The notes beneath the pieces were generated by a model, which saw only the letters and a program-made list of their open reading frames with translations, made no database searches and was not told the origin of the DNA. From assembly GCA_028706295.1 (NCBI GenBank), contig JAQWBQ010000018.1, positions 1 through 57,517 of the forward strand: DNA of 57,517 nt, written 5' to 3'. The position numbers were made by a program, and so were the translations under genes. Of this stretch, positions 7,894-17,039 are shown piece by piece (positions within the stretch are counted from its first letter, which is position 1; the number at the start of each line of letters is the position of its first letter). Origin of the DNA: Bacteroidales bacterium. Its GTDB lineage: Bacteria; Bacteroidota; Bacteroidia; Bacteroidales; FEN-979.

Positions 7894-8874
7894 ATGTCAC
7901 ACATCACCAAAATCGGAGTTATGACTTCGGGGGGCGACTCCCCGGGGATGAATGCCGCTATCAGGGCGGTCGTTCGTACGGCCATTTTCTGCGGCCTCGA
8001 TGTCTATGGCATTTACCGCGGTTATGAAGGATTGATTGATAACCACATCGAGCAGATGTACAGCCATTCGGTTTCCAACATCATCCAGCGCGGTGGAACT
8101 ATTCTGAAAACCGCACGCAGCAAAAGGTTTATGGAATACCAGGGCCGTTTGCAGGCGTTCAACAACTTAAAGGAGCACAACATCGATGCTTTGGTCGCAA
8201 TCGGAGGGAATGGTACCTTCACGGGGGCTTCGGTCTTTAACAAGGAATTTGATTTTCCGATCATCGGGTTACCCGGCACCATCGACAACGACCTCTTCGG
8301 AACCGACTCCACAATCGGTTACGATACGGCCATAAACACCGTTGTTGAGGCTGCCGACAAGATCCGGGATACTGCCACTTCGCACGAACGCCTCTTTTTC
8401 CTGGAGGTGATGGGACGGGATGCGGGATTTATTGCCCTCCGGAGTGGTATCGCCTGCGGCGCAGAGTTTATCCTGGTACCGGAGACGACGACTTACATCG
8501 ACAACCTTGCCCGGCTTCTGCGCCATGACTGGAGAAAGAACAAAACCTCCGGAATCGTGATCGTTGCTGAAGGAGATGACATGGGGGGCGCCTATGAAGT
8601 TGCTAAAAAGGTCAAAGAGAAAATTCCGGAAATCGACACCCGGGTTACCATTCTGGGCCATATTCAGCGGGGAGGTTCCCCCAGCGCCTATGACCGGGTT
8701 CTGGCCAGTTCCCTGGGATTTCTGGCTGTGAAAGGATTGCTGGATGGACATCGCGACTCGATGGCTGGAATTATCGATAAGGTCGTGACTTTTACCCCTT
8801 TTGAAAAGGCTATCAAACACACGAAAGATATCAACAAGGAGATGCTCGAGATGTCGCGCATCCTGGCGCTGTAA
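7894..8874 (+). CDS. pfkA: 6-phosphofructokinase
   Basis: The 326-residue protein matches bacterial PfkA in length and motifs: the N-terminal TSGGDSPGMNAA phosphate-binding loop, the catalytic PGTIDNDLFGTD segment, the EVMGRDAGF substrate loop and GHIQRGGSPSAYDR. It phosphorylates fructose 6-phosphate in glycolysis. The ATP loop reads IGGNGTF, so Asn106 stands where E. coli PfkA has the Mg-associated Asp103 of GGDGS. The following Gly, usual for ATP-dependent enzymes, is retained (PPi enzymes have GGDDS). ATP use is therefore the better guess, but the Asn is notable. It stands between rlmL and priA. Confidence 0.95.
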   Translation: MSHITKIGVMTSGGDSPGMNAAIRAVVRTAIFCGLDVYGIYRGYEGLIDNHIEQMYSHSVSNIIQRGGTILKTARSKRFMEYQGRLQAFNNLKEHNIDALVAIGGNGTFTGASVFNKEFDFPIIGLPGTIDNDLFGTDSTIGYDTAINTVVEAADKIRDTATSHERLFFLEVMGRDAGFIALRSGIACGAEFILVPETTTYIDNLARLLRHDWRKNKTSGIVIVAEGDDMGGAYEVAKKVKEKIPEIDTRVTILGHIQRGGSPSAYDRVLASSLGFLAVKGLLDGHRDSMAGIIDKVVTFTPFEKAIKHTKDINKEMLEMSRILAL

Positions 8875-8891
8875 AAGCAATTCCTTATTCT

Positions 8892-11390
8892 TTGGAACGG
8901 ATCACTTTGTTTGCTGACGTGCTGCTGCCTTTACCGGTAAGCGGCACTTTTACCTACCGGGTGCCTTTTGAAATGAACGATCAGATCAGTCCGGGGATCC
9001 GTGTGGTTGTCCAGTTCGGGAGCCGAAAAATTTATACAGCTCTTATCCTTAAGGTGCATGATCAGCCTCCCGAAAGAACGCCGAAGTATATACTCTCCAT
9101 ACTCGACCAGGAGCCGGTTGTCAGGCCTGTTCAGATGAATTTTTGGAAATGGCTGGCCGATTATTACCTGTGCACGGCCGGCGAAGTCATGAATGCTGCA
9201 TTACCGGCCGCACTGAAACTGGCCAGCGAGTCAAAGATCGCCTTAAATCCGGCTTTTAATTCAGATCTCTCTGTTCTGAATGAACGTCAGGTGATCCTCG
9301 TGGAGGCATTGCATCACCGAAAAGTCATCGCGGTCTCCGAAGTTTCGAAGATCCTGGAACTTCAGAAAACCATTCCGGTGATCAAATCACTCATCGACCT
9401 CGGAGTCATCGTTTCCGATGAAGAGCTTACCGATCCTTATAAACCGAAGCTTGAACCTTTCTTAAGGTTGTGCCCTCCCTATTCGGAACAGGAAGATTTG
9501 CTGACCGGTCTTTTCTCCCGGCTTGAAAAAAGCGCCCGCAAACAATCGGATATTCTGATGACGCTGCTGAGAATTTCCGGGTTCGGAGCCGGCAGTTTAA
9601 AGGAGGTCAGCCAAAAAGAGCTGCTGAAACAATCCGGGGGAGGACAAACCTCGCTCGACGGGCTGATCGGGAAAGGGATCCTCGAACGGTATCACCGGAT
9701 GGTTAGCCGATTCGCTCCCGAAGCGGCTGAAAAACCTGTGGAATCCATTGAACTTTCAGAAGTTCAGGAAAAAACACTGGATGCAATCCGGACCGAATTT
9801 AAAACCCGGGATGTGGTGCTTCTTCACGGTGTTACCTCGAGCGGTAAAACGGAACTGTACATTAAACTGATCCAGGAAACGATCAGCCAGGGTAAACAGG
9901 TGCTCTTCATGCTGCCTGAAATAGCGCTCACGGCTCAGATAATTAACCGGCTGCGTAAATATTTCGGAGCCCGGGTTGGCATTTACCATTCCCGGTTTAA
10001 CCATCATGAACGCGTCGAAGTCTGGCATTCGGTACTACACCAGGGGCCGGAAACCCGTCCCGGCGAACAAAGGTACGACATCGTGCTGGGCGCCCGCTCG
10101 GCTTTATTTTTACCGTTTTCGAACCTGGGACTGGTCATCGTTGATGAAGAGCACGATTCCTCCTTCAAGCAGTACGATCCCGCACCGAGGTACCACGGCC
10201 GCGACGCTGCCCTTTACCTGGCCCGCTTACATGGAGCAAAAGCATTGCTGGGCTCTGCCACCCCTTCAGTAGAGAGCTATTTCAATGCCCTTTCGGGAAA
10301 ATATGCCCTGGTGGAACTGACCGAACGTTACGGGAAACTGGAACTCCCCGCAGTGCAGGTTATCAACCTGAAGGAGGCACAACGTATCGGAATGATGAAG
10401 AGCCACTTCTCAACGGTTCTTCTTGAAGAAATCGAAGCAACCCTCTCACGAAAGGAGCAGGTGATCATATTCCAGAACAGACGGGGATTTTCACTTCGGC
10501 TCGAGTGTGACCTCTGCCATTGGATGCCTGCCTGTAAATTCTGCGATGTGACCCTCGTCTATCATAAAAAGATCAATCAGTTGCGGTGCCATTACTGCGG
10601 ATATGTCAGTAAAATCCCTGAACAATGTCCCGATTGTCATGGGACGAATATCAGGATGAGGGGCTTCGGCACGGAAAAGGTTGAAGAAGAATTGGGCGTG
10701 ATTTTCCCCGACGCTGTGATCTCGCGGATGGACCTGGATACAACCCGGAGCAAAAATTCACACCAGAAAATCATCGAAGATTTTCAGGAGGGGAAAGTGG
10801 ATATTCTGGTGGGTACCCAAATGGTCACCAAAGGGCTTGACTTTGACCATGTGAGCCTCGTCTGTATCCTAAATGCCGATAACATGCTGAATTATCCCGA
10901 CTTCCGTTCTGCAGAGCGGGCTTATCAGTTGATGGCACAGGTAAGCGGCCGGTCAGGGCGCAAAGGAAAGCAGGGGAAAGTTGTTATCCAATCCTATAAT
11001 CCGGAACACATGATCATCCGGGATGTTGTGAACCACAACTACCTGGCAATGTTCCGCCAACAGATCGCCGAGCGGCAGAAATTCCGTTATCCACCCTATT
11101 ACCGGCTGATCCAGATAAAATTGAAACACCGGGATGCCGATGCGCTCAACAGGGCTGCCGATGAACTGGCCATGATGCTGAGGCAACAATTCGGGAAACG
11201 GGTTCTGGGTCCTGAATTTCCGATGGTTTCGCGCATCATGAACTACTACATTAAGAACATCCTGCTCAAGATCGAACGGGAGCCATCGCTGGTTATGATG
11301 AAAGAAAAGCTCATGACGATATTGGTTGAATTTCAAAAGAGGCCGGCCGCCCGGTCGGTCCGGATCATTCCGGATGTGGATCCTCAGTAG
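8892..11390 (+). CDS. priA: Primosomal replication restart helicase PriA
   Basis: This 832-residue protein matches PriA along its length. It has the N-terminal 3'-DNA-binding domain, helicase Walker A GVTSSGKTELY (from residue 313), Walker B/DEEH (Asp418-His421), an eight-Cys zinc-binding insert (CDLC, CKFC, CHYC, CPDC; about 539-583) and the motif GTQMVTKGLDF. It reloads the replisome at stalled forks. The start is TTG at 8892; no in-frame ATG lies between the pfkA stop and the conserved N-terminus (FADVLLPLPVSG), so a non-ATG start is likely. It follows pfkA by 17 bases. Its last 26 bases overlap the converging FtsB-like gene. Confidence 0.93.
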   Translation: MERITLFADVLLPLPVSGTFTYRVPFEMNDQISPGIRVVVQFGSRKIYTALILKVHDQPPERTPKYILSILDQEPVVRPVQMNFWKWLADYYLCTAGEVMNAALPAALKLASESKIALNPAFNSDLSVLNERQVILVEALHHRKVIAVSEVSKILELQKTIPVIKSLIDLGVIVSDEELTDPYKPKLEPFLRLCPPYSEQEDLLTGLFSRLEKSARKQSDILMTLLRISGFGAGSLKEVSQKELLKQSGGGQTSLDGLIGKGILERYHRMVSRFAPEAAEKPVESIELSEVQEKTLDAIRTEFKTRDVVLLHGVTSSGKTELYIKLIQETISQGKQVLFMLPEIALTAQIINRLRKYFGARVGIYHSRFNHHERVEVWHSVLHQGPETRPGEQRYDIVLGARSALFLPFSNLGLVIVDEEHDSSFKQYDPAPRYHGRDAALYLARLHGAKALLGSATPSVESYFNALSGKYALVELTERYGKLELPAVQVINLKEAQRIGMMKSHFSTVLLEEIEATLSRKEQVIIFQNRRGFSLRLECDLCHWMPACKFCDVTLVYHKKINQLRCHYCGYVSKIPEQCPDCHGTNIRMRGFGTEKVEEELGVIFPDAVISRMDLDTTRSKNSHQKIIEDFQEGKVDILVGTQMVTKGLDFDHVSLVCILNADNMLNYPDFRSAERAYQLMAQVSGRSGRKGKQGKVVIQSYNPEHMIIRDVVNHNYLAMFRQQIAERQKFRYPPYYRLIQIKLKHRDADALNRAADELAMMLRQQFGKRVLGPEFPMVSRIMNYYIKNILLKIEREPSLVMMKEKLMTILVEFQKRPAARSVRIIPDVDPQ

Positions 11391-11682
11391 TATCAATGAC
11401 CAGGTAAAGATCTTCCCCTTCCTTTTTCATCAGGAATTGCTCGCGCGCGAATTTTTCAAGGCGGAGACTGTCTTCAAGAAGTTGACGGGTCAGCGTGGAA
11501 TCCTTTCGGATCTCCTGCAGATAAAATTGTTTTTCCTGGTTTAACCCGTCAAGTTTTTGCTGCAATTTGTTGCGGGTGACCAGATTGTTGCTGTCGAAAA
11601 ACACCAGCCACACAATAAAGGCGGTGGTGGTAAGAAAATATTTATTGAGAAGAAACCGCAAGATTTTTTTAATTATTTCCAT
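11365..11682 (-). CDS. FtsB/DivIC-like septum formation initiator
   Basis: This 105-residue protein has a single N-terminal membrane helix (about residues 12-30) followed by a heptad coiled coil (about 35-80) and a short acidic tail, the FtsB/DivIC layout. FtsB-type proteins join FtsL and FtsQ at the division septum. The frame overlaps the 3' end of priA by 26 bases on the opposite strand. It lies 15 bases downstream of ppk1 and could be the last gene of that transcript. Sequence similarity in this family is weak, so the call rests on topology, size and the Bacteroidota context. Confidence 0.72.
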   Translation of the reverse strand: MEIIKKILRFLLNKYFLTTTAFIVWLVFFDSNNLVTRNKLQQKLDGLNQEKQFYLQEIRKDSTLTRQLLEDSLRLEKFAREQFLMKKEGEDLYLVIDTTEDPHPE

Positions 11683-11697
11683 GGTTCAGTTTCTCAA

Positions 11698-13776
11698 TCA
11701 GAACGATGATTCGGATGCGGATTCCAGCTCTTTTTTCAGATGGTTGTAAATTTCAACCTGGGAACGATAAGGCGGGCTGTCGTTCTTTTTGTAAATGTTT
11801 GGCTCTCCGGGGCCGATGATGCGTGCCTTTACATTGTCGGATAACTGAATTTGCAACATCGTCCGCAATTGTTCCCTGATCCCGGGATCAAAAATCGGCG
11901 TTGCCACTTCGATCCGGTTATCAAAATTTCGAACCATCCAGTCAGCGGATGTGATAAAGTATTGATGATTTCCTCCGTTGCAAAAGACAATCACCCGGGC
12001 GTGTTCCAAAAAACGATCAACAATGCTGATGGCTTCAATGTTCTCACTGATCCCGGGTAGTCCGGGAACGAGGGTGCATATACCCCGGATGATCAGTTTG
12101 ATTTTTACGCCGGCCTGGCTTGCCTTGTAGAGTTTTTTCACCATGATGCTGTCGACCAGGCTGTTTAGTTTAATGATGGCCCATGCCTCCTTGCCCCCGA
12201 GGGCGTTTTTGATCTCCCGGTTTAAAAGTTTGATGTAGAAATTCCGCATGTTGAACGGGGCAACCACCAGTGTCTTGAATTTAAAGGGCCGGTAGTTCTC
12301 TTCCATCAGGTGAAAAGCATTCACGACATCGGCACATATTTTCTGATTTGCCGTAAGGAGGCTGACATCTGCATAAACACGGGCCGTATCTTCGTTAAAA
12401 TTCCCCGTTCCCAGAAATGAAAAATAGACGTTGCTGTTGTTTTCCTTGCGCCGGATCAGGATCAGTTTGCAATGTACCTTGAACCCGGGGATACTGTGAA
12501 TGACCTTGACGCCCTCTTCCCGCAAACGCTCGCTCCAGTAAATGTTGGCTTCTTCATCGAAACGGGCCTGAAGTTCCATGAAAACCGTAACATACTTGCC
12601 ATTCCGCGCAGCATTAATCAAGGCATTTATCACGCTTGAATTCCTGGCTGCCCTATAAATGGTCATCTTGATCGAACGCACCCTGGGATCAATGGAGACT
12701 TCCCGCAAAAGATCTATGATATACTGGAACGACTGGTACGGGTAGTGAAGCAGGATGTCTTTTTTCCGGATCGATGAAAGAATACTCCTGTTTTGAGGCA
12801 GATCTTTATGCCCCAGGGGGATGAGTGGTTCGTATTCCAGTTCCCGGTGATCGAGATTGGGAAAACCCATGAAATCCTTGAAATTGTGATACCTTCCACC
12901 GCCCCTGATGGGATCGTCTTTCGTGATTTCAAGCCTTTTGGTGATGATCCGCAACAGGTCCTGGGGAATCGATTGGTCGTAAACAAATCTTACCGGTATG
13001 CCTCTTTTTCGTTGTTTCAGACTTTCAGTCATCACTTCGAGAAAACTCTTTGAGACATCGGTATCAATATCAATTTCAGCATCACGGGTCACTTTTACCG
13101 TGTAAGCGCTGAATGTGTCGTATCCGAACACCGAAAAAATATCCGACAGACAGTACCGGATGATGTCATCTAAAAGGATGATGAATCTTTTGGTTCCTTC
13201 AGAAGGCAGGATCAAAAACCGTGACAGGGTCTTGGTCGGAACCTCGATCAGGGCATGATCCTCCTTCAAAGCCTTATCCTTTCGCCCGAGAACAACCGCC
13301 AGGTAGATGGATTTATCACGCAGTGAGGAGATGTCCCTCAGGCTGCTGATCATGATCGGAAACAGGCAGACACGGATCTTATCCTGGAAATATTTCCGGA
13401 TGAATGTTCCCTGTGTACTGGTGATCTGGTGTTCATTGATGATAAAAATATTGTGAGAGGCCAGTTCACCTACAATCGATTCATAGATCTGTTGAAATTC
13501 CTTTTCCTGGGCCTGTACAACCTGGCCGATCTCTTTCAGGGCTTTCCTGGGATTTACGGGTGTGTCGTAACGGGATCGTTCCACTTTCAGCAACCTGTTC
13601 AGGGTGGCAACGCGGACCCTGAAAAACTCATCCCGGTTGTTGGAGAAAATTCCCAGGAACTTGAGCCGTTCAAGCAACGGGTTCCTCGGATCTGCCGCCT
13701 CCTGCAATACCCTTCCGTTGAAGTGAAGCCAGTTGAGATCGCGGTTCAGGATCGGTAATTTCTCTTTTGACGCCAT
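11698..13776 (-). CDS. ppk1: Polyphosphate kinase 1
   Basis: The 692-residue protein has the length and motifs of PPK1: the N-terminal NRDLNWLHFNGRVLQEA segment, the autophosphorylated His in GFKVHCK (His435, the same number as in E. coli), FLGTGNFNEDTA, and the second conserved His in FLEHARV (His592). It reversibly makes polyphosphate from ATP. The start codon follows the sixA stop with no spacing, so translation of the two is probably coupled. Confidence 0.95.
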   Translation of the reverse strand: MASKEKLPILNRDLNWLHFNGRVLQEAADPRNPLLERLKFLGIFSNNRDEFFRVRVATLNRLLKVERSRYDTPVNPRKALKEIGQVVQAQEKEFQQIYESIVGELASHNIFIINEHQITSTQGTFIRKYFQDKIRVCLFPIMISSLRDISSLRDKSIYLAVVLGRKDKALKEDHALIEVPTKTLSRFLILPSEGTKRFIILLDDIIRYCLSDIFSVFGYDTFSAYTVKVTRDAEIDIDTDVSKSFLEVMTESLKQRKRGIPVRFVYDQSIPQDLLRIITKRLEITKDDPIRGGGRYHNFKDFMGFPNLDHRELEYEPLIPLGHKDLPQNRSILSSIRKKDILLHYPYQSFQYIIDLLREVSIDPRVRSIKMTIYRAARNSSVINALINAARNGKYVTVFMELQARFDEEANIYWSERLREEGVKVIHSIPGFKVHCKLILIRRKENNSNVYFSFLGTGNFNEDTARVYADVSLLTANQKICADVVNAFHLMEENYRPFKFKTLVVAPFNMRNFYIKLLNREIKNALGGKEAWAIIKLNSLVDSIMVKKLYKASQAGVKIKLIIRGICTLVPGLPGISENIEAISIVDRFLEHARVIVFCNGGNHQYFITSADWMVRNFDNRIEVATPIFDPGIREQLRTMLQIQLSDNVKARIIGPGEPNIYKKNDSPPYRSQVEIYNHLKKELESASESSF

Positions 13777-14271
13777 CTACTTCAGCATTTTGGGAAATAC
13801 GATAAATTCCCGGATCGCCTCAGCAGCAGGGATCTCTTCCCATGCATCAACATTGAACGACAAGGCGACCACACAGGAGGTGGGCATATTCTCGATCCCG
13901 GGATGGAGAAACAGATTCGCCAGATTGGTCAGCGTGGGGTTATGGCCTACAATCATGAGTGACGACAGGTCATTCGGGGTTCCATAGATAATGTCGAGGA
14001 TCCGGTCGTACGATCCATCATAAATCCGGCGCTCCGTCCTGATCCCCGACACCGGGTACCCCAGTCCGTCGGCCAGGATCCTGGCGGTTTCGAGGGCCCT
14101 GCGTGCCGGACTTGACACCAGGATCCCGACGGACGTGTTCCGCTGCCGTAAAAACCCGACGATTTTACCGGTCTTTAAAATGCCCTTGGTTGTGAGATTT
14201 CGTTCGGAATCCGGAATACCCGGCTCTTCCCACGAGGATTTGGCATGTCGGACCAGATAGAGCGTTTTCAT
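13777..14271 (-). CDS. sixA: SixA-type histidine phosphatase
   Basis: This 164-residue protein belongs to the small SixA branch of the histidine phosphatase superfamily, with the catalytic RH in LVRHAKSSW (Arg8-His9), SSPARRALETA and a later His in IVGHNPTL. The ATG ending at 14271 is chosen because MKTLYLVRH is the family's usual N-terminus; an in-frame start further upstream would add 17 residues. SixA removes phosphate from phosphohistidine, such as on histidine phosphotransfer domains. It lies 43 bases after glyA and abuts ppk1. A role on a phosphohistidine enzyme is plausible; the substrate here is unknown. Confidence 0.85.
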   Translation of the reverse strand: MKTLYLVRHAKSSWEEPGIPDSERNLTTKGILKTGKIVGFLRQRNTSVGILVSSPARRALETARILADGLGYPVSGIRTERRIYDGSYDRILDIIYGTPNDLSSLMIVGHNPTLTNLANLFLHPGIENMPTSCVVALSFNVDAWEEIPAAEAIREFIVFPKMLK

Positions 14272-14314
14272 CTTCAGGAGACTTTTACAGGGATCGGTCG
14301 GGTTTAATGAGACA

Positions 14315-15592
14315 TCAGGCAAAAAGCGGAAGATCAGCCATCATATCGTTAACTTTTTTCCTGACTTTGAGGATCTTTGCTTCGTTTTCGATGTCGCTGA
14401 TCACTTCATCGATCAGGTTCACGATCTTGGGCATATCCTTCTCTTTCAACCCACGCGTGGTAACGGCCGGTGTTCCTACACGGAGCCCTGAGGTCTGGAA
14501 TGGCGAACGGCTGTCGAAGGGAACCATATTCTTGTTAACGGTGATATCGGCCCGTACCAGTGTGTTTTCAACCTGTTTCCCGGTGATATCCGGAAATTTT
14601 GTGCGAAGGTCGATCAGCATCAGATGGTTGTCGGTTCCGTCCGAGATCACATGATACCCTTTTTGCATGAATGCTTTTGCCATCGCTGCAGCATTCTTCC
14701 TGACCTGGATCACATAGTCAATATAATCATCCGAGAGGGCTTCAAAGAACGATACCGCTTTGGCTGCAATGACATGCTCGAGGGGGCCGCCCTGGACTCC
14801 GGGGAAAACGGCTGAATCGAGGAGCTGCGACATCATTTTGATCTCGCCTTTGGGTGTTGTCAGCCCCCATGGATTCGGGAAATCCTTACCCATCATGATC
14901 ATTCCGCCTCTCGGCCCGCGAAGCGTTTTATGTGTGGTAGTGGTTACAATATGGCAATAGGGAAGCGGATCATTGAGCAATCCTCTCGCGATCAACCCGG
15001 CCGGGTGCGCAATGTCGGCCATGAGCAGTGCACCGATACTGTCGGCAATTTTTCGCATCCTGCGATAATCCCAGTCCCGGGAATAAGCAGAGGCCCCGGC
15101 AATAATGAGCTTTGGCCGAATCGCCTTCGCCTTTTCCTCCATCTTATCATAGTTGATCACACCGGTCTCCTGTTCAACCTGGTATCCGACGGCTTTGTAC
15201 AGAATTCCTGAAGAGTTGACCGGCGAACCATGCGAAAGATGACCTCCATGCGCCAGATCCAGACCCATGAAGGTGTCGCCGGGTTTCAAACAGGTCATCA
15301 GCACTGCCATGTTAGCCTGTGCACCCGAATGGGGCTGAACATTCACCCATGCGGCATTGAACAACGCCTTTGCCCGGTCGATTGCCAGCTGCTCCGACTC
15401 GTCAACATGCTGACATCCACCGTAATATCTTTTTCCCGGGTATCCTTCGGCGTACTTGTTGGTGAGACATGAACCCATGGCCTTTAAAACCTGGTCACTG
15501 ACAAAGTTCTCAGATGCAATCAACTCCAGACCGCTTGTCTGACGATGCAATTCACTTTTGATGATCCTGAAAAGCGCGGTATCTTTTTTCAT
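14315..15592 (-). CDS. glyA: Serine hydroxymethyltransferase
   Basis: The 425-residue protein matches SHMT, with LELIASENF near the N-terminus, the [15 protein letters not shown] segment and the PLP lysine in [14 protein letters not shown] (Lys222). It interconverts serine and glycine with tetrahydrofolate, feeding one-carbon metabolism. The ATG ending at 15592 is preferred over a longer frame because [11 protein letters not shown] fits the family N-terminus and the promoter box at 15650-15657 lies between the two. It is the first gene of a likely glyA-sixA-ppk1 transcript. Confidence 0.95.
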   Translation of the reverse strand: MKKDTALFRIIKSELHRQTSGLELIASENFVSDQVLKAMGSCLTNKYAEGYPGKRYYGGCQHVDESEQLAIDRAKALFNAAWVNVQPHSGAQANMAVLMTCLKPGDTFMGLDLAHGGHLSHGSPVNSSGILYKAVGYQVEQETGVINYDKMEEKAKAIRPKLIIAGASAYSRDWDYRRMRKIADSIGALLMADIAHPAGLIARGLLNDPLPYCHIVTTTTHKTLRGPRGGMIMMGKDFPNPWGLTTPKGEIKMMSQLLDSAVFPGVQGGPLEHVIAAKAVSFFEALSDDYIDYVIQVRKNAAAMAKAFMQKGYHVISDGTDNHLMLIDLRTKFPDITGKQVENTLVRADITVNKNMVPFDSRSPFQTSGLRVGTPAVTTRGLKEKDMPKIVNLIDEVISDIENEAKILKVRKKVNDMMADLPLFA

Positions 15593-15649
15593 GATGGTTA
15601 AAATTTTTATGACAAATATTTCGTTTGATTTATTGGCTTTTCGATGCGA

Positions 15650-15657
15650 CAAAAGTA
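15650..15657 (-). promoter_or_regulatory. Candidate -7 box of glyA
   Basis: The minus strand reads TACTTTTG, an exact TAnnTTTG match, about 57 bases before the glyA ATG. No TTTG was found at the -33 position. It lies in the 193-base gap between glyA and the T9SS cargo gene. Confidence 0.5.
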
Positions 15658-15749
15658 AGATTATTTCAGAAATTTATGGATATTTGCCTTTAAAGTAAAC
15701 AGGAAACTCCCGGGAGAGGAAAAGAAGCGCCATGGATCCTGGAATCAGA

Positions 15750-15787
15750 ATTTAAAATTCAAAGTTCAAAGTACAAAATTCAAAATT
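15750..15787. repeat. Low-complexity AATTCAAA-type repeat upstream of the T9SS cargo gene
   Basis: This A/T-rich stretch repeats short TTCAAA units (at about 15759, 15767 and 15780) between AATTTAAAATT and AAAATTGG. Similar runs are common between genes in Bacteroidota. It lies immediately before the only usable starts of the next gene and may contribute to its leader. No function is shown. Confidence 0.5.
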
Positions 15788-17000
15788 GGTTGTGGTCGAC
15801 ATTTTGAAAATTACCTTTTTATCTTCCCGGTACCGCTCCATTCGGTGTGCGATCATCCTCCTGTTGTTCCATCCCTTTTTTGTTTCCGCACAACTCAATG
15901 CCGGGGAGGAAGTCACAATTAACCCCGGCGTACCGGTGACCCTCACGGCGAATTACGGACTTTTAGCCCAGGGAGTCACCACCTCCGACAATCATGTAGA
16001 AGGCCCTTTTAATATCGGTTTTCCCTTCACCTTCTATGGTCAGACCTATACCCAGTTCTCTATCGGCGACAACGGGTGGATTAGTTTTACGCATGACGTG
16101 AACTGGGGGGCCACGCGGAACATCCGCCTTCCGAGTGCAGCTCCGACCAGCCCTAAAAATTGTATTCTTGGAGCCATGGAAGATTACAACCCCATACAAG
16201 CCGGAAGTCCCTATATTTTTTACCAGACCATCGGAACCGAACCTAACCGCCGGTTGGTTGTGATGTGGTGCCAGTGCCCGATGGTGGGGTGTATGACCAA
16301 CTACGTCACCTTCCAGATTGTTTTAAAGGAAGGCGATACCATCGAAACGCATATTTTCAGCAAGCCCATCTGCACCAACTGGGATAACAGGTGTACCATC
16401 GGTTTGCAGGACGAAACCGGCTATCTATGCGATACCCTGCCCAATATGGCCCGAAATTCGACCAGTTGGAGCGCCGAACGCGAAGGGTGGCGCTTTGTAC
16501 CCGCCTCACAGAATACATACACCGTTACACGGATTCCGTATTCCATGTTTCCTATTACACCGGGCGATAAAATTACCTTTACCTGGTACGAGGGATCCGA
16601 ATTTCTCTCTGATCAGCAAAGTGTGGTGGTGGCGCCAACCGAAACCACAACCTATCAATCCTTCTGTACCTTATGCAGCGGTGAAACATACAGCAGTACC
16701 GTGACCGTGATCGTCGAACCGTACATTCCCAATGCCTTTACACCCAACGGTGACGGCTTGAACGATTTTTTCAGGATCAAAGGTATCCCCCGTGAGAATA
16801 TTACCCTTTTCAATCTCCAGATCTTTGACCGTTGGGGGCAGCAGGTTTTTACAGCCCACGACATCGACATGCCCTGGAACGGATTGATGCAGGGGACCGG
16901 CGAACCCTGTCCTGGCGGAGTCTATTCCTGGGTCATCTATTATGAAGATAACAGGAAATTTAAAACCGGGAATTCGGGAACGATCCTGCTGTTGCGGTAA
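15786..17000 (+). CDS. Secreted protein with T9SS type B (CHU_C/gliding-motility) C-terminal sorting domain
   Basis: The 404-residue frame has an N-terminal signal peptide (about residues 18-36, ending at Ser-Ala-Gln). A Cys-rich beta-rich ectodomain follows, and then a C-terminal sorting domain with the diagnostic IPNAFTPNGDGLNDFF and LQIFDRWGQQVF motifs and a GGVYSW segment. Such domains direct export through the type IX secretion system and attachment to the surface. No ATG precedes the signal peptide in frame, so it must start at TTG 15786, GTG 15792 or TTG 15804. The ectodomain's function is not recognised. It is a single gene converging with the sensor kinase genes. Confidence 0.85.
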   Translation: MVVVDILKITFLSSRYRSIRCAIILLLFHPFFVSAQLNAGEEVTINPGVPVTLTANYGLLAQGVTTSDNHVEGPFNIGFPFTFYGQTYTQFSIGDNGWISFTHDVNWGATRNIRLPSAAPTSPKNCILGAMEDYNPIQAGSPYIFYQTIGTEPNRRLVVMWCQCPMVGCMTNYVTFQIVLKEGDTIETHIFSKPICTNWDNRCTIGLQDETGYLCDTLPNMARNSTSWSAEREGWRFVPASQNTYTVTRIPYSMFPITPGDKITFTWYEGSEFLSDQQSVVVAPTETTTYQSFCTLCSGETYSSTVTVIVEPYIPNAFTPNGDGLNDFFRIKGIPRENITLFNLQIFDRWGQQVFTAHDIDMPWNGLMQGTGEPCPGGVYSWVIYYEDNRKFKTGNSGTILLLR

Positions 17001-17039
17001 CCGGAAGGCCCGATACGGCATTTTGGGAGTGGATTCTGC

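Noticed and set aside
8269-8880. A minus-strand frame of 203 codons inside pfkA.
   Set aside because: It is opposite a conserved enzyme gene and has no domain or start context of its own.
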